Of a stretch of DNA of 13,284 bases, positions 7,850 to 13,284 are shown piece after piece (the first letter of the stretch is position 1; the number at the start of each line of letters is the position of its first letter). The translations under genes were made by a program, and so were the position numbers. Location: contig JAJFBJ010000089.1 of the NCBI GenBank assembly GCA_020697375.1, positions 1 to 13,284 on the forward strand. Reading direction: 5' to 3'. This DNA comes from Nitrospira sp. (GTDB lineage Bacteria; Nitrospirota; Nitrospiria; Nitrospirales; Nitrospiraceae). A model generated the notes under the pieces. It worked only from the letters and a program-made list of their open reading frames with translations, had not been told where the DNA came from and did not search any database.

Positions 7850-9025
7850 ATGACCACCTCCCGAAGTTTTTTCTACCTCTGCACGCTCGGTGTCTTTTGT
7901 TTCATCAGCTACAACCTGGTCCGCATGCCGGTGCTGTCGCTTTTCGCAGAATCCCTGGGCGCGGGGCCGGAACGAATCGGATTGATCGTGTCGGTTTCGA
8001 CGATCACCGGGGTGCTCCTGAAACTGCCGTCGGGAGCCCTCTCCGATATCTACGGCAGAAAAATGCTGTTGCGCATCGGAGTCGTGGCGTTCGGACTGCC
8101 GCCGTTCATCTATCCCTTCGTGTCCGACCTCGACACCTTGACCGGACTGCGGTTCGTCCATGGCCTGGCCACCGCCATTTTCGCGCCGAGCGCCCTGGCG
8201 ACCGTGGCAGATCTATATAAAGAACGTCGTGGAGCGGCGCTTGGAACGTACACGGCCTGCACTCAGTCGGGTTCCCTGCTGGGCCCCTTTCTGGGCGGCT
8301 GGCTGGTGTATCAGTCGGGCTTTCCCGCCGCATTTGTGACCGCGGGCGTATTCGGCTGCATCGCGATCGTCATTTTTTTCAGCCTCCACCTGGAGGAGCC
8401 GCCTCCGCGCTTGCGCGAGAAGGGGCTGGCGCCGGTCCTTGCTGAAATGGGGAAAGGCTTTCTCGCCGTCGCGCGAAACCGGCGGGTGCTGATTACCAGT
8501 TCCACGGATGCGGCCAAGATGATCGCCAACGGAGCGCTGATGGCATTCTTGCCGCTGTACGGCCTTTCGGTGGGACTCAACGCGGGGGAAGTCGGTTTGC
8601 TGTTCAGCGTGCAGGCCGTGACCTCCTTTTTATCCAAACCGATCATGGGTCGGGTGTCGGATCGGGTAGGGAGGCAGCCGTTGATTCTGATCGGACTGCT
8701 GATTTGCGCGGCGACCTTCATCAGCATCGCCCATGTCGGCTCATTCATCCTGCTGTTGCTGCTCTCATCCGGATTCGGTTTCGGAGAGGCAGTGGTATCT
8801 TCATCGTCCGCCGCGCTGGTAGCCGACAGTTCCGAATTCAAACGGCTGGGCGCCGGGATGGGCATGCAGGGCATGGTGATGGACATCGGCCATGCCAGCG
8901 GCCCGCTTCTGGCCGGTCTGCTGATCGCGCGTGTCAGCTATCAGGGCGCGTTCGCCGTCATTGCCGGCATCCAATTACTTGCCGCCGTCCTGTTCTGGAT
9001 TACGATGAGGACAAGCGCGCGGTAG
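7850..9025 (+). CDS. Major facilitator superfamily transporter
   Basis: 391 aa from ATG 7850, 27 nt after the upstream gene; the Shine-Dalgarno is weak (GTGAG). Hydrophobic throughout, consistent with 12 TM helices. The MFS motif A occurs twice at the expected symmetric places: GALSDIYGRKMLLRIG at 62-77 (loop 2-3) and GRVSDRVGRQPLILIG at 267-282 (loop 8-9). A motif-C-like stretch, TQSGSLLGPFLGGWL, lies at 138-152, typical of drug:H+ antiporters. The cytoplasmic mid-loop is around residues 181-212 (HLEEPPPRLREKG...). Likely an inner-membrane efflux or exchange carrier; the substrate cannot be read from sequence. It may be co-transcribed with the esterase pair. Confidence 0.9.
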   Translation: MTTSRSFFYLCTLGVFCFISYNLVRMPVLSLFAESLGAGPERIGLIVSVSTITGVLLKLPSGALSDIYGRKMLLRIGVVAFGLPPFIYPFVSDLDTLTGLRFVHGLATAIFAPSALATVADLYKERRGAALGTYTACTQSGSLLGPFLGGWLVYQSGFPAAFVTAGVFGCIAIVIFFSLHLEEPPPRLREKGLAPVLAEMGKGFLAVARNRRVLITSSTDAAKMIANGALMAFLPLYGLSVGLNAGEVGLLFSVQAVTSFLSKPIMGRVSDRVGRQPLILIGLLICAATFISIAHVGSFILLLLLSSGFGFGEAVVSSSSAALVADSSEFKRLGAGMGMQGMVMDIGHASGPLLAGLLIARVSYQGAFAVIAGIQLLAAVLFWITMRTSAR

Positions 9026-9028
9026 TGT

Positions 9029-9034
9029 TATAAT
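9029..9034 (+). promoter_or_regulatory. Candidate -10 box upstream of microproteins and ribE
   Basis: A perfect TATAAT occurs just after the MFS stop and 36 nt before the first microprotein start, in an otherwise GC-rich background. The -35 region (about 9006-9011, TGAGGA) is a poor match to TTGACA. If used, it would give the two small ORFs and ribE their own transcript with a short leader. I looked for FMN-riboswitch-like sequence here and there is no room for it (about 40 nt). Confidence 0.35.
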
Positions 9035-9069
9035 GCCGCCGAAATTCTTTCAGTAGGAGTCGGCCAACG

Positions 9070-9189
9070 ATGTACTCACAGTTTGATACCCCCAGTATCG
9101 TCATTGGAATTCTGGCAGCAATCGGGGTGGTCGTCCTGGTCGCCTGTTTCGTCTGGGTGGTTCGCCAAGTCTTTCACAAGGAAGAGTAG
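9070..9189 (+). CDS. 39-aa single-TM microprotein
   Basis: ATG 9070 to TAG 9187-9189, preceded by AGGAG (9055-9059) at about 10 nt spacing. Sequence pattern: short polar N-terminus (MYSQFDTPS), a hydrophobic helix from about residue 10 to 31 (IVIGILAAIGVVVLVACFVWVV) and a charged C-terminus (RQVFHKEE), predicting one membrane span with the C-terminus inside by the positive-inside rule. A second microprotein starts 4 nt later. It resembles in size and layout the small accessory subunits of membrane complexes, but I recognise no family. The clean Shine-Dalgarno and tight packing against the next two genes argue it is translated. Confidence 0.7.
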   Translation: MYSQFDTPSIVIGILAAIGVVVLVACFVWVVRQVFHKEE

Positions 9190-9193
9190 CAGC

Positions 9194-9301
9194 ATGGGCA
9201 TCGACATTCTGGAGGTTCTTCAGCGCGCCATTACGACTGTCGGCACAATCGGGCTGCTGGGTTTTTGTCTATACCTGTTTGTCATTCGCAAGGGAGCCTG
9301 A
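9194..9301 (+). CDS. 35-aa single-TM microprotein
   Basis: ATG 9194 to TGA 9299-9301, with AAGGAAGAG (9179-9187, within the end of the preceding ORF) as Shine-Dalgarno. Amphipathic N-terminal segment (MGIDILEVLQRAITT), then a hydrophobic span VGTIGLLGFCLYLFVI and a short basic tail RKGA. The frame is open upstream to 9083, but that part overlaps the previous microprotein in another frame and lacks its own ribosome site. ribE starts 3 nt after the stop, and its Shine-Dalgarno (GGGAG) lies inside this ORF's end, so the three are likely co-translated. Family unknown. Confidence 0.7.
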   Translation: MGIDILEVLQRAITTVGTIGLLGFCLYLFVIRKGA

Positions 9302-9304
9302 TCC

Positions 9305-9961
9305 ATGTTCAGCGGCATCGTCGAAGAAATAGGCGCAGTGTCATGCTTGAACAAGGGCTTGGGGGGCACGCGGCTCACCATCATGGCTTCGACGATCATG
9401 GGCGACCTGGCCATCGGCGCCAGCGTCAGCGTGAACGGCGCCTGCCTGACGGTGGTCGCGCAGGCCGACCAAGATTTCTCGGTCGATGTCTCACCGGAAA
9501 CGCTTCACATCACCACCCTCGGCAGCCTTATATCCGGTTCGCCCGTCAATTTGGAACGGGCCATGAAATTGAATGAGCGCATCGGCGGCCACATGGTATC
9601 CGGACATGTCGATGGAATCGGCTCCATCCGCAGGCGGCATCCGGACGGCAATGCGGTGATCCTGGAGTTCGAGGCGCCGCAAGACATTCTGCGCTACTGC
9701 GTCGCGAAGGGATCGGTCACGGTAGACGGGATCAGCTTGACGATCAACGAAGTCACCGAACGGTCGTTTACGGTTTCGATCATTCCCCACACGGCGAAGG
9801 TCACCACGCTCGGACTGAAACAGGTCGGCGACCTGGTGAATCTGGAATCGGACCTGATCGGCAAGTACGTCGAGCGACTCCTGCAGGAACGCGGCATTCT
9901 CCCGCCCAAACCAGCCCCGGTCATCGATAAGGATTATTTGAAGAAGCGGGGATTGATATAG
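9305..9961 (+). CDS. ribE: Riboflavin synthase (alpha-type)
   Basis: Catalyses dismutation of two 6,7-dimethyl-8-ribityllumazine molecules to riboflavin plus 5-amino-6-ribitylamino-uracil; cytoplasmic homotrimer. 218 aa from ATG 9305 with GGGAG at 9293-9297. The typical start MFSGIVEEIG and the two internally repeated lumazine-binding barrels are clear: first barrel with SVNGACLTV (42-50), second with GGHMVSGHVDG (94-104) and TVDGISLTI (139-147), followed by PHTAKVTTLG and NLESDLIGKYVERLL. Length is normal, with a slightly long tail. No ribBA or ribH follows; instead a palindromic repeat starts 1 nt after the stop. Confidence 0.96.
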   Translation: MFSGIVEEIGAVSCLNKGLGGTRLTIMASTIMGDLAIGASVSVNGACLTVVAQADQDFSVDVSPETLHITTLGSLISGSPVNLERAMKLNERIGGHMVSGHVDGIGSIRRRHPDGNAVILEFEAPQDILRYCVAKGSVTVDGISLTINEVTERSFTVSIIPHTAKVTTLGLKQVGDLVNLESDLIGKYVERLLQERGILPPKPAPVIDKDYLKKRGLI

Positions 9962-10084
9962 CGGGATGCTGAAAAAGTCCGCCAGCGGCGTTCTCGCCTC
10001 GTTCAGAGGCTCACCGTACGGCACGAGTACGATTCGCCTCTTCGCTCGCTGCGGCCTTGCTGGACGGCCTTTTTGAGCATCCCG
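9962..10084 (+). repeat. Interspersed palindromic repeat, copy 2 (123 bp)
   Basis: Inverted ends are CGGGATGCTGAAAAAG (9962) and CTTTTTGAGCATCCCG (ending 10084): the nine terminal bases are perfectly complementary, then one mismatch, then AAAAAG/CTTTTT. Inner parts: GTCCGCCAGC, a small hairpin GCCTC-GTTCA-GAGGC, CGTACGGC, and the 23-bp block (10034-10056) identical to 5535-5557 in copy 1. Same orientation relative to the preceding gene as copy 1. It starts directly after the ribE stop TAG and its right end coincides with the 5' break of the higB remnant. May act as a transcript 3' end; the mobilising enzyme, if any, is not in the window. Confidence 0.85.
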
Positions 10085-10085
10085 T

Positions 10086-10265
10086 GTGTCCCTCCAAGGG
10101 GCCAAGGCACTGAAAGATCTGAAGATCCCTCCCGGAAATCGGCTGGAAGCTTTGAAAGGGAATCGGAAGGGGCAATACAGTATTCGCATCAATGATCCGT
10201 GGGGGATATGCTTCGTCTGGACCGAGGGGGATGCCTACGAAGTTGAAATCGTGGATTATCATTGA
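10086..10265 (+). pseudogene. higB: HigB/RelE-type toxin, 5'-truncated remnant
   Basis: Frame ending at TGA 10263-10265 reads AKALKDLKIPPGNRLEALKG, then NRKGQYSIRINDPWGICFVW and EVEIVDYH, the characteristic C-terminal two-thirds of HigB toxins (ribosome-dependent mRNA interferases, usually about 92 aa). Only about 59 codons exist: an in-frame stop (10074-10076) lies inside the repeat just upstream, and GTG 10086 is the only possible start. The N-terminal helix region expected before LKDL is missing and replaced by repeat copy 2. It could be a dead remnant or a shortened peptide from the GTG; no good Shine-Dalgarno is visible. The antitoxin-type gene follows 8 nt later in the usual higBA order. 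Confidence 0.8.
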
Positions 10266-10273
10266 GGCACTGC

Positions 10274-10903
10274 ATGGCACACAAAAAGTTGCTTGACCCA
10301 AACTATATTGGAGAGATTTTACGCGAAGAATTCATGCGACCCATGGGCGTCAGCATCAATCAGCTTGCGCGCAAGACCGTGGTTCCACCTGACCGGATCA
10401 GCGCCATCGTGAATGGAAAGCGCGCCATTACCGCTGACACGGCCCTTCGCCTGGCCAAATACTTTGGCACATCTTCCGAACTCTGGCTTGGACTTCAGAC
10501 TGAATACGATCTCAGAGTCGCCAACGCACGATCGGACCGGAAATCGTGTTCAGCAGCACCTGGCCTGACGGAAGAGCCGGGCATTGATTATCCGCAGCCT
10601 ACGCGGATCCGCCTAATCATTGTTAAGTTTAAAGCATGTCGCCGCCGACTGACCAAACTTTCCGACATGTTCCGTCACAGGATTGGCCGCTTGGTCCAAT
10701 TGCCGATGCATCCCGCTCAAAAAATCTCGCTCATGGGCCATGCTTTGCCGAAATCGTCAGTCTGCTCGTTCGCTCCATCAAGAGCGTTACGTTCACCCGT
10801 CAGCGATGTAAACAAAGCCATATTCACTATCGCCTGGTCGCAACTATCGAGTGCTCTTCCCCTACGCCAGTCGATATGTTCCACAGCTCATCTTCTGGGT
10901 TAG
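10274..10903 (+). CDS. higA: HigA-type antitoxin with aberrant C-terminal extension
   Basis: ATG 10274 (GAGG at 10264-10267) begins MAHKKLLDPNYIGEILREEF, continuing with the XRE helix-turn-helix (residues ~25-50, SINQLARKTVVPPDRISAIV) and ADTALRLAKYFGTSSELWLG, standard for HigA, which represses its operon and neutralises HigB. Homology ends near YDLRVANA (residue ~85). HigA proteins usually stop within 10-20 residues; here the frame runs on to codon 209 with Ser/Arg-rich sequence unlike HigA. In another frame a stop appears soon after (GNRVQQHLA then TGA at about 10567), so a single-base frameshift near 10535-10545 is a likely cause. The domain is confident; the extension is probably not native protein. 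Confidence 0.75.
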   Translation: MAHKKLLDPNYIGEILREEFMRPMGVSINQLARKTVVPPDRISAIVNGKRAITADTALRLAKYFGTSSELWLGLQTEYDLRVANARSDRKSCSAAPGLTEEPGIDYPQPTRIRLIIVKFKACRRRLTKLSDMFRHRIGRLVQLPMHPAQKISLMGHALPKSSVCSFAPSRALRSPVSDVNKAIFTIAWSQLSSALPLRQSICSTAHLLG

Positions 10904-11308
10904 GGCACAGTACTTCTTGTCCCCAAGTCTCGGGGATCTAGCAAACGAGCATGCTGCAAGAGAGATCGGTCAATGGCTGTGTTTAAGTCTTACCTCAATC
11001 TCCAGGCGAAACTTGCCTTTTCCTTGGGCAAAGACATCAATCCAAGATCCTGCTGCAAAGGTCTGGATTTATCAAGGTCGTTGGCTGCGATCTCCAAGTC
11101 CGGACGATAAACTGCTAAATATTGATCGTTGGCGCGTTAGCCGAGCATCAGACCAAAAATCGAGAGAAGGGCTAGATACTCTCAGCTTGCTCCCGATTCC
11201 GAGAACCGAATAGATTTCAAAGGCGGGTTCGTGTCGTTGAGTGGACAATCGTTTGGCACTCTTAAGCCAGACAGGGCACTGCATATTTTTCAGAACGGGT
11301 TCACGTAA
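10570..11308. other. Gene-poor accessory stretch before the attC site
   Basis: Apart from the tail of the higA frame, I recognise no gene here. By eye the sequence is more AT-rich than the flanking genes and has no sustained codon bias. A 121-codon frame at 10851-11213 (GTG start) has no recognisable family. A shorter stretch without start, 11141-11308, ends in TAA just before the attC and reads protein-like (PDSENRIDFKGGF, LKPDRALHIFQNGFT); it may be the C-terminus of a frameshifted cassette gene. On the minus strand around 11000-11080 another short protein-like stretch exists (AAGSWIDVFAQGKGKFRLEI). I interpret the region as decayed acquired DNA. Confidence 0.5.
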
Positions 11309-11315
11309 TGCAGCA

Positions 11316-11375
11316 ACCTAACAATTCATTCAAGCCGAAGCCGCTTCGCGGCTCGGCTTAATTCAGGCGTTAGAG
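11316..11375 (+). other. attC: Integron attC recombination site (59-base-element type)
   Basis: R'' box ACCTAAC (11316-11322, fits RYYYAAC) and R' box GTTAGAG (11369-11375, fits GTTRRRY except the last base) enclose an imperfect palindrome: AAGCCGA (11332-11338) pairs TCGGCTT (11353-11359), GCCGC (11340-11344) pairs GCGGC (11348-11352), loop TTC, with A11339 left unpaired between the stems. Paired R boxes, a central hairpin and an extrahelical base on one arm define attC sites recognised as folded single strand by IntI. From memory the whole 60-base sequence is very close to the attC of aadA-type cassettes. The orientation implies the cassette body lies to its left. No intI or attI is in the window, so this is a lone attC. 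Confidence 0.88.
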
Positions 11376-11386
11376 AGGAAGAAAAC

Positions 11387-11586
11387 ATGGACATTCTGAA
11401 TTTCAGCGGTGCCTGCAACTAATTCTTGGCGGGGGGGCAGTAGGTAAGGTAGGACGAAGGGATGCCATCACGATAGTACCGGGTAACATTGCGTGCGAGG
11501 TCTTCTTACTGCTCCATAGTCCATATGTTCCAGGCTGGTCTGCTGAAGTGGGGATCAGAGCTGTTTTGGGCTCCGACCGTTGCTGA
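11387..11586 (+). pseudogene. Decayed cassette-like ORF following the attC
   Basis: Eleven bases after the R' box, with GAGGAAG as Shine-Dalgarno, ATG 11387 reads MDILNFSGACN and then hits TAA. After a one-base frame change at or near a run of seven Gs (11431-11437), the next frame reads coherently as AVGKVGRRDAITIVPGN, IACEVFLLLHSPYVPGWSAE, VGIRAVLGSDRC and stops at TGA 11584-11586. A start placed right behind an attC is the usual cassette layout. I infer one gene broken by a nonsense change (CAA to TAA would restore it) and a one-base loss in the G run. Family unknown. No second attC is visible after it. Confidence 0.5.
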
Positions 11587-11628
11587 GCCAAAGCGGCTCG
11601 GCCAAGTCGGGTGGCGAGGACTATTCGA

Positions 11629-11660
11629 CGTTCCGTTCGAGCGCTGCTCGGAACGGAACG
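11629..11660. repeat. Bulged inverted repeat in cassette debris
   Basis: CGTTCCGTTCGAG (11629-11641) and CTCGGAACGGAACG (11647-11660) pair along their whole length except for one extra base on the right arm, around a 5-nt loop. It lacks R-box sequences, so I do not call it an attC. It could be a decayed recombination site or simply a stable hairpin. Confidence 0.5.
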
Positions 11661-11736
11661 AGTTCCGCAGCCAAGTGAAGGCAAAGCGTACGGCGGACCA
11701 AACGGCTCTGGTTTATAGCGAGGCAGCTAGCCCGAA

Positions 11737-12297
11737 CTACTTCACCACGAATACCTTCGAATCCTCGCCGGAGGCAGTCGTCACCGTCATCATGGAAAGG
11801 CCCTTACGGCTGCCGCTTGGTACGGTGGTAGTGATCTTGCTGTCGGTTTCGAATCTGAACGTGGCGGGATGGCCGGGACCGAAGGACAGGGATCGCAAGC
11901 ATTCGGCGGGACCAAAGCCGCGGCCCATGATGGTGACCTTGTCCCCGGCCTTACCTTCATCCGGTTGTACCGCTTCGATCTTCGGCGCTTCGCCGAAGCA
12001 GGCTAATGACTTATCCGCCGTTTCAGCGGAAGAATATCTTGGCGCCGGACTTGAGGCTTTGGGGGCAGAGGCGTTGGCCTTCTGGCCGCCGCCCTTCGGC
12101 GCGGCTCTCTTCTCAGGCGCTTTTGTTGCGGGCGCCTTCTTTTTCACTGGAGGCACTTTGTCGGCCGGCATTGACCCGGCTTGTTCCGTCGGTTTCTTGG
12201 ATGGCTCCGCCGCGTTCACGTAAGGGACTGTGCTCAGCCACATCAGCCCAACTGCGGTCGATAACATGATACCCAGCTTCGTTTTTTGCTTCTGCAT
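11737..12297 (-). CDS. Secreted IPT/TIG-domain protein with Lys/Pro/Ala linker
   Basis: 186 aa from ATG at 12297 (minus strand), with GGAGG about 8 nt upstream; the frame is open further to 12483 but that overlaps acs. Residues 1-29 are a Sec signal peptide (MQKQKTKLG, hydrophobic core, VNA then AEPS), so the product is exported. Residues ~31-98 are low-complexity Lys/Pro/Ala/Ser linker (VKKKAPATKAPEKRAAPKGG). Residues ~104-186 fit an IPT/TIG immunoglobulin-like fold: PKIEAVQPDEGKAGDKVTIM, GRGFGP, TTTVPSGSRKG, MTVTTASGEDS. Two cysteines (C100, C133) could bridge. Such domains mediate binding in cell-surface or polysaccharide-associated proteins; the partner is unknown. It lies 55 nt downstream of acs on the same strand and may be read from its transcript. 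Confidence 0.85.
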   Translation of the reverse strand: MQKQKTKLGIMLSTAVGLMWLSTVPYVNAAEPSKKPTEQAGSMPADKVPPVKKKAPATKAPEKRAAPKGGGQKANASAPKASSPAPRYSSAETADKSLACFGEAPKIEAVQPDEGKAGDKVTIMGRGFGPAECLRSLSFGPGHPATFRFETDSKITTTVPSGSRKGLSMMTVTTASGEDSKVFVVK

Positions 12298-12352
12298 GAC
12301 CGGCCTCCACGCACAGAGTAAAAGATTGCATCGCAACTGATCAGCAGCTGTC

Positions 12353-13284
12353 TCAATCTTCGATGGTCGAAATATCGCCCACGTCCTGTCCCAGTTCCTT
12401 GGCCTTGAGCACTCGCCGCATGATCTTGCCGGAGCGCGTTTTCGGCAACGACGGCACGATATCGATTTCCTGCGGGACGGCAATCTTTCCCAACTCCTTC
12501 AAGACCTGATCTTTCAGCGATTGCATCAGTTCCTTCGAGTCCTGATAGCCCTCCTTCAAAATGACGAAGGCCTTGATCGCCTCGCCGGCCGTCCGATGCG
12601 GCTTGCCGATCACCGCGGCTTCGGCCACGGCTTCATGGCTCACGAGCGCGCTTTCGACTTCCGCCGTTCCGATTCGGTTACCGGCCACTTTGATGACGTC
12701 GTCAGCGCGGCCCATGAACCACATGTAGCCGTCCTGATCTTTCCGGCACACGTCGCCCGCCGTGTAGCAGTTCGGAATGGTATTCCAATACACCTTGTAG
12801 CGATCGGGATCCTTATAGATGGTCCGCATCATCGAGGGCCAAGGTTTTTTGATGACGGCAAAGCCGCCGGCATTGCCTCCGAGGCTCCTGCCTTCTCTAT
12901 CCACCCCATCGGCTTCAATGCCGAGAAACGGTCTGGCGGCGGAGCCTGGTTTGAGCGGTACCGAAGGCAGGGGAGTCACCAGAATGGAACCGGTTTCCGT
13001 CTGCCACCAGGTATCCATGATTGGTTTGTCGCTGCCCGTGACGCGATAGAACCATTCCCAGGCTTCCGGGTTGATCGGTTCTCCGACGCTGCCGAGAATG
13101 CGCAACGTGGAAAGATCGTATTTCCTTGGCCAGTCTTCGCCGTATTTCATCAGCAACCGGATGGCCGTCGGGGTCGTGTAGAAAATCGAGACGCCGTACC
13201 GTTCGATCAAATCCCACCAGCGGCCGGGGTTGGGATAGTCCGGCTTGCCCTCGGCCATGAGAATCGTCGCGCCGTTCAACAGCG
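12353..13284 (-). CDS. acs: Acetyl-CoA synthetase (AMP-forming), C-terminal part (5' end outside window)
   Basis: Activates acetate with ATP and CoA through acetyl-AMP. On the minus strand the frame is open to the window edge (codons for [20 protein letters not shown] at the start), so about 310 C-terminal codons of the usual ~650 are present; the TTG at 13279 is internal, not a start. Signatures: [32 protein letters not shown] (the Trp of the acetate pocket), [32 protein letters not shown], and C-terminal [12 protein letters not shown] with the conserved lysine that is the catalytic and acetylation-controlled site in the family. One variation is VAGN where VSGH is common. It ends [10 protein letters not shown]. 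The identity is secure; regulation is outside the window. Confidence 0.95.
   Translation of the reverse strand, partial: LLNGATILMAEGKPDYPNPGRWWDLIERYGVSIFYTTPTAIRLLMKYGEDWPRKYDLSTLRILGSVGEPINPEAWEWFYRVTGSDKPIMDTWWQTETGSILVTPLPSVPLKPGSAARPFLGIEADGVDREGRSLGGNAGGFAVIKKPWPSMMRTIYKDPDRYKVYWNTIPNCYTAGDVCRKDQDGYMWFMGRADDVIKVAGNRIGTAEVESALVSHEAVAEAAVIGKPHRTAGEAIKAFVILKEGYQDSKELMQSLKDQVLKELGKIAVPQEIDIVPSLPKTRSGKIMRRVLKAKELGQDVGDISTIED

Noticed and set aside
7271..8161. 296-codon minus-strand frame
   Set aside because: It overlaps two plus-strand genes, one a certain MFS transporter; composition is typical of a shadow frame.
9026..9069. FMN riboswitch upstream of the ribE group
   Set aside because: Only about 44 nt are available and no RFN-element signatures are visible here or before ribD.
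10890..11145. Additional attC R-box-like strings (GGTTAGGG near 10900, GCGTTAGCC near 11135)
   Set aside because: No complementary RYYYAAC partner or enclosed palindrome at a suitable distance.
10851..11213. 121-codon plus-strand frame with GTG start
   Set aside because: No Shine-Dalgarno, no family resemblance, and the opposite strand looks equally coding-like; kept only as a note in the accessory stretch.
11489..12223. 244-codon plus-strand frame
   Set aside because: Most of it is antisense to the IPT-domain gene, which has a signal peptide, Shine-Dalgarno and domain match.

Overview
The window reads as a chromosomal segment of a high-GC, Gram-negative-type bacterium. Gene content (two-subunit-type glycyl-tRNA synthetase beta chain, pyruvate phosphate dikinase, split riboflavin genes, AMP-forming acetyl-CoA synthetase) together with the style of the interspersed palindromic repeats best fits Nitrospira/Nitrospirota. 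That assignment is inference from gene content and memory, not from a marker gene.

Layout. (1) 1-5422, plus strand, tightly packed housekeeping block: the 3' end of glyS, a two-TM protein of unknown function, ppdK with an unusual Lys/Arg-rich C-terminal tail, and ribD, whose GTG start overlaps the ppdK stop (GTGA). (2) 5425-5627: palindromic repeat copy 1, starting 2 nt after the ribD stop. (3) 5712-9025: a secreted alpha/beta-hydrolase esterase, an exported/membrane-anchored unknown overlapping it by ATGA, and an MFS transporter. (4) 9070-9961: two consecutive single-TM microproteins (39 and 35 aa) followed at once by ribE (riboflavin synthase). (5) 9962-10084: repeat copy 2, starting immediately after the ribE stop and ending at a 5'-truncated higB toxin remnant, followed by higA, which lacks its normal stop. 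(6) About 10560-11720: a gene-poor, compositionally different accessory stretch containing a well-formed integron attC recombination site (11316-11375) of the aadA type, followed by a decayed cassette-like ORF. No integrase is in the window. (7) 11737-13284, minus strand: a secreted IPT/TIG-domain protein, preceded in the same direction by the 3' part of acs (acetyl-CoA synthetase).

How the parts relate. PPDK supplies PEP from pyruvate and Acs activates acetate, both at the acetyl-CoA/pyruvate/PEP node. RibD and RibE catalyse early and final steps of riboflavin synthesis but are separated here by about 3.9 kb, and each is closed by a copy of the same repeat family. The accessory segment between ribE and the acs cluster carries three separate marks of gene flow and decay: a palindromic repeat, a broken toxin-antitoxin pair and a lone attC with cassette debris.
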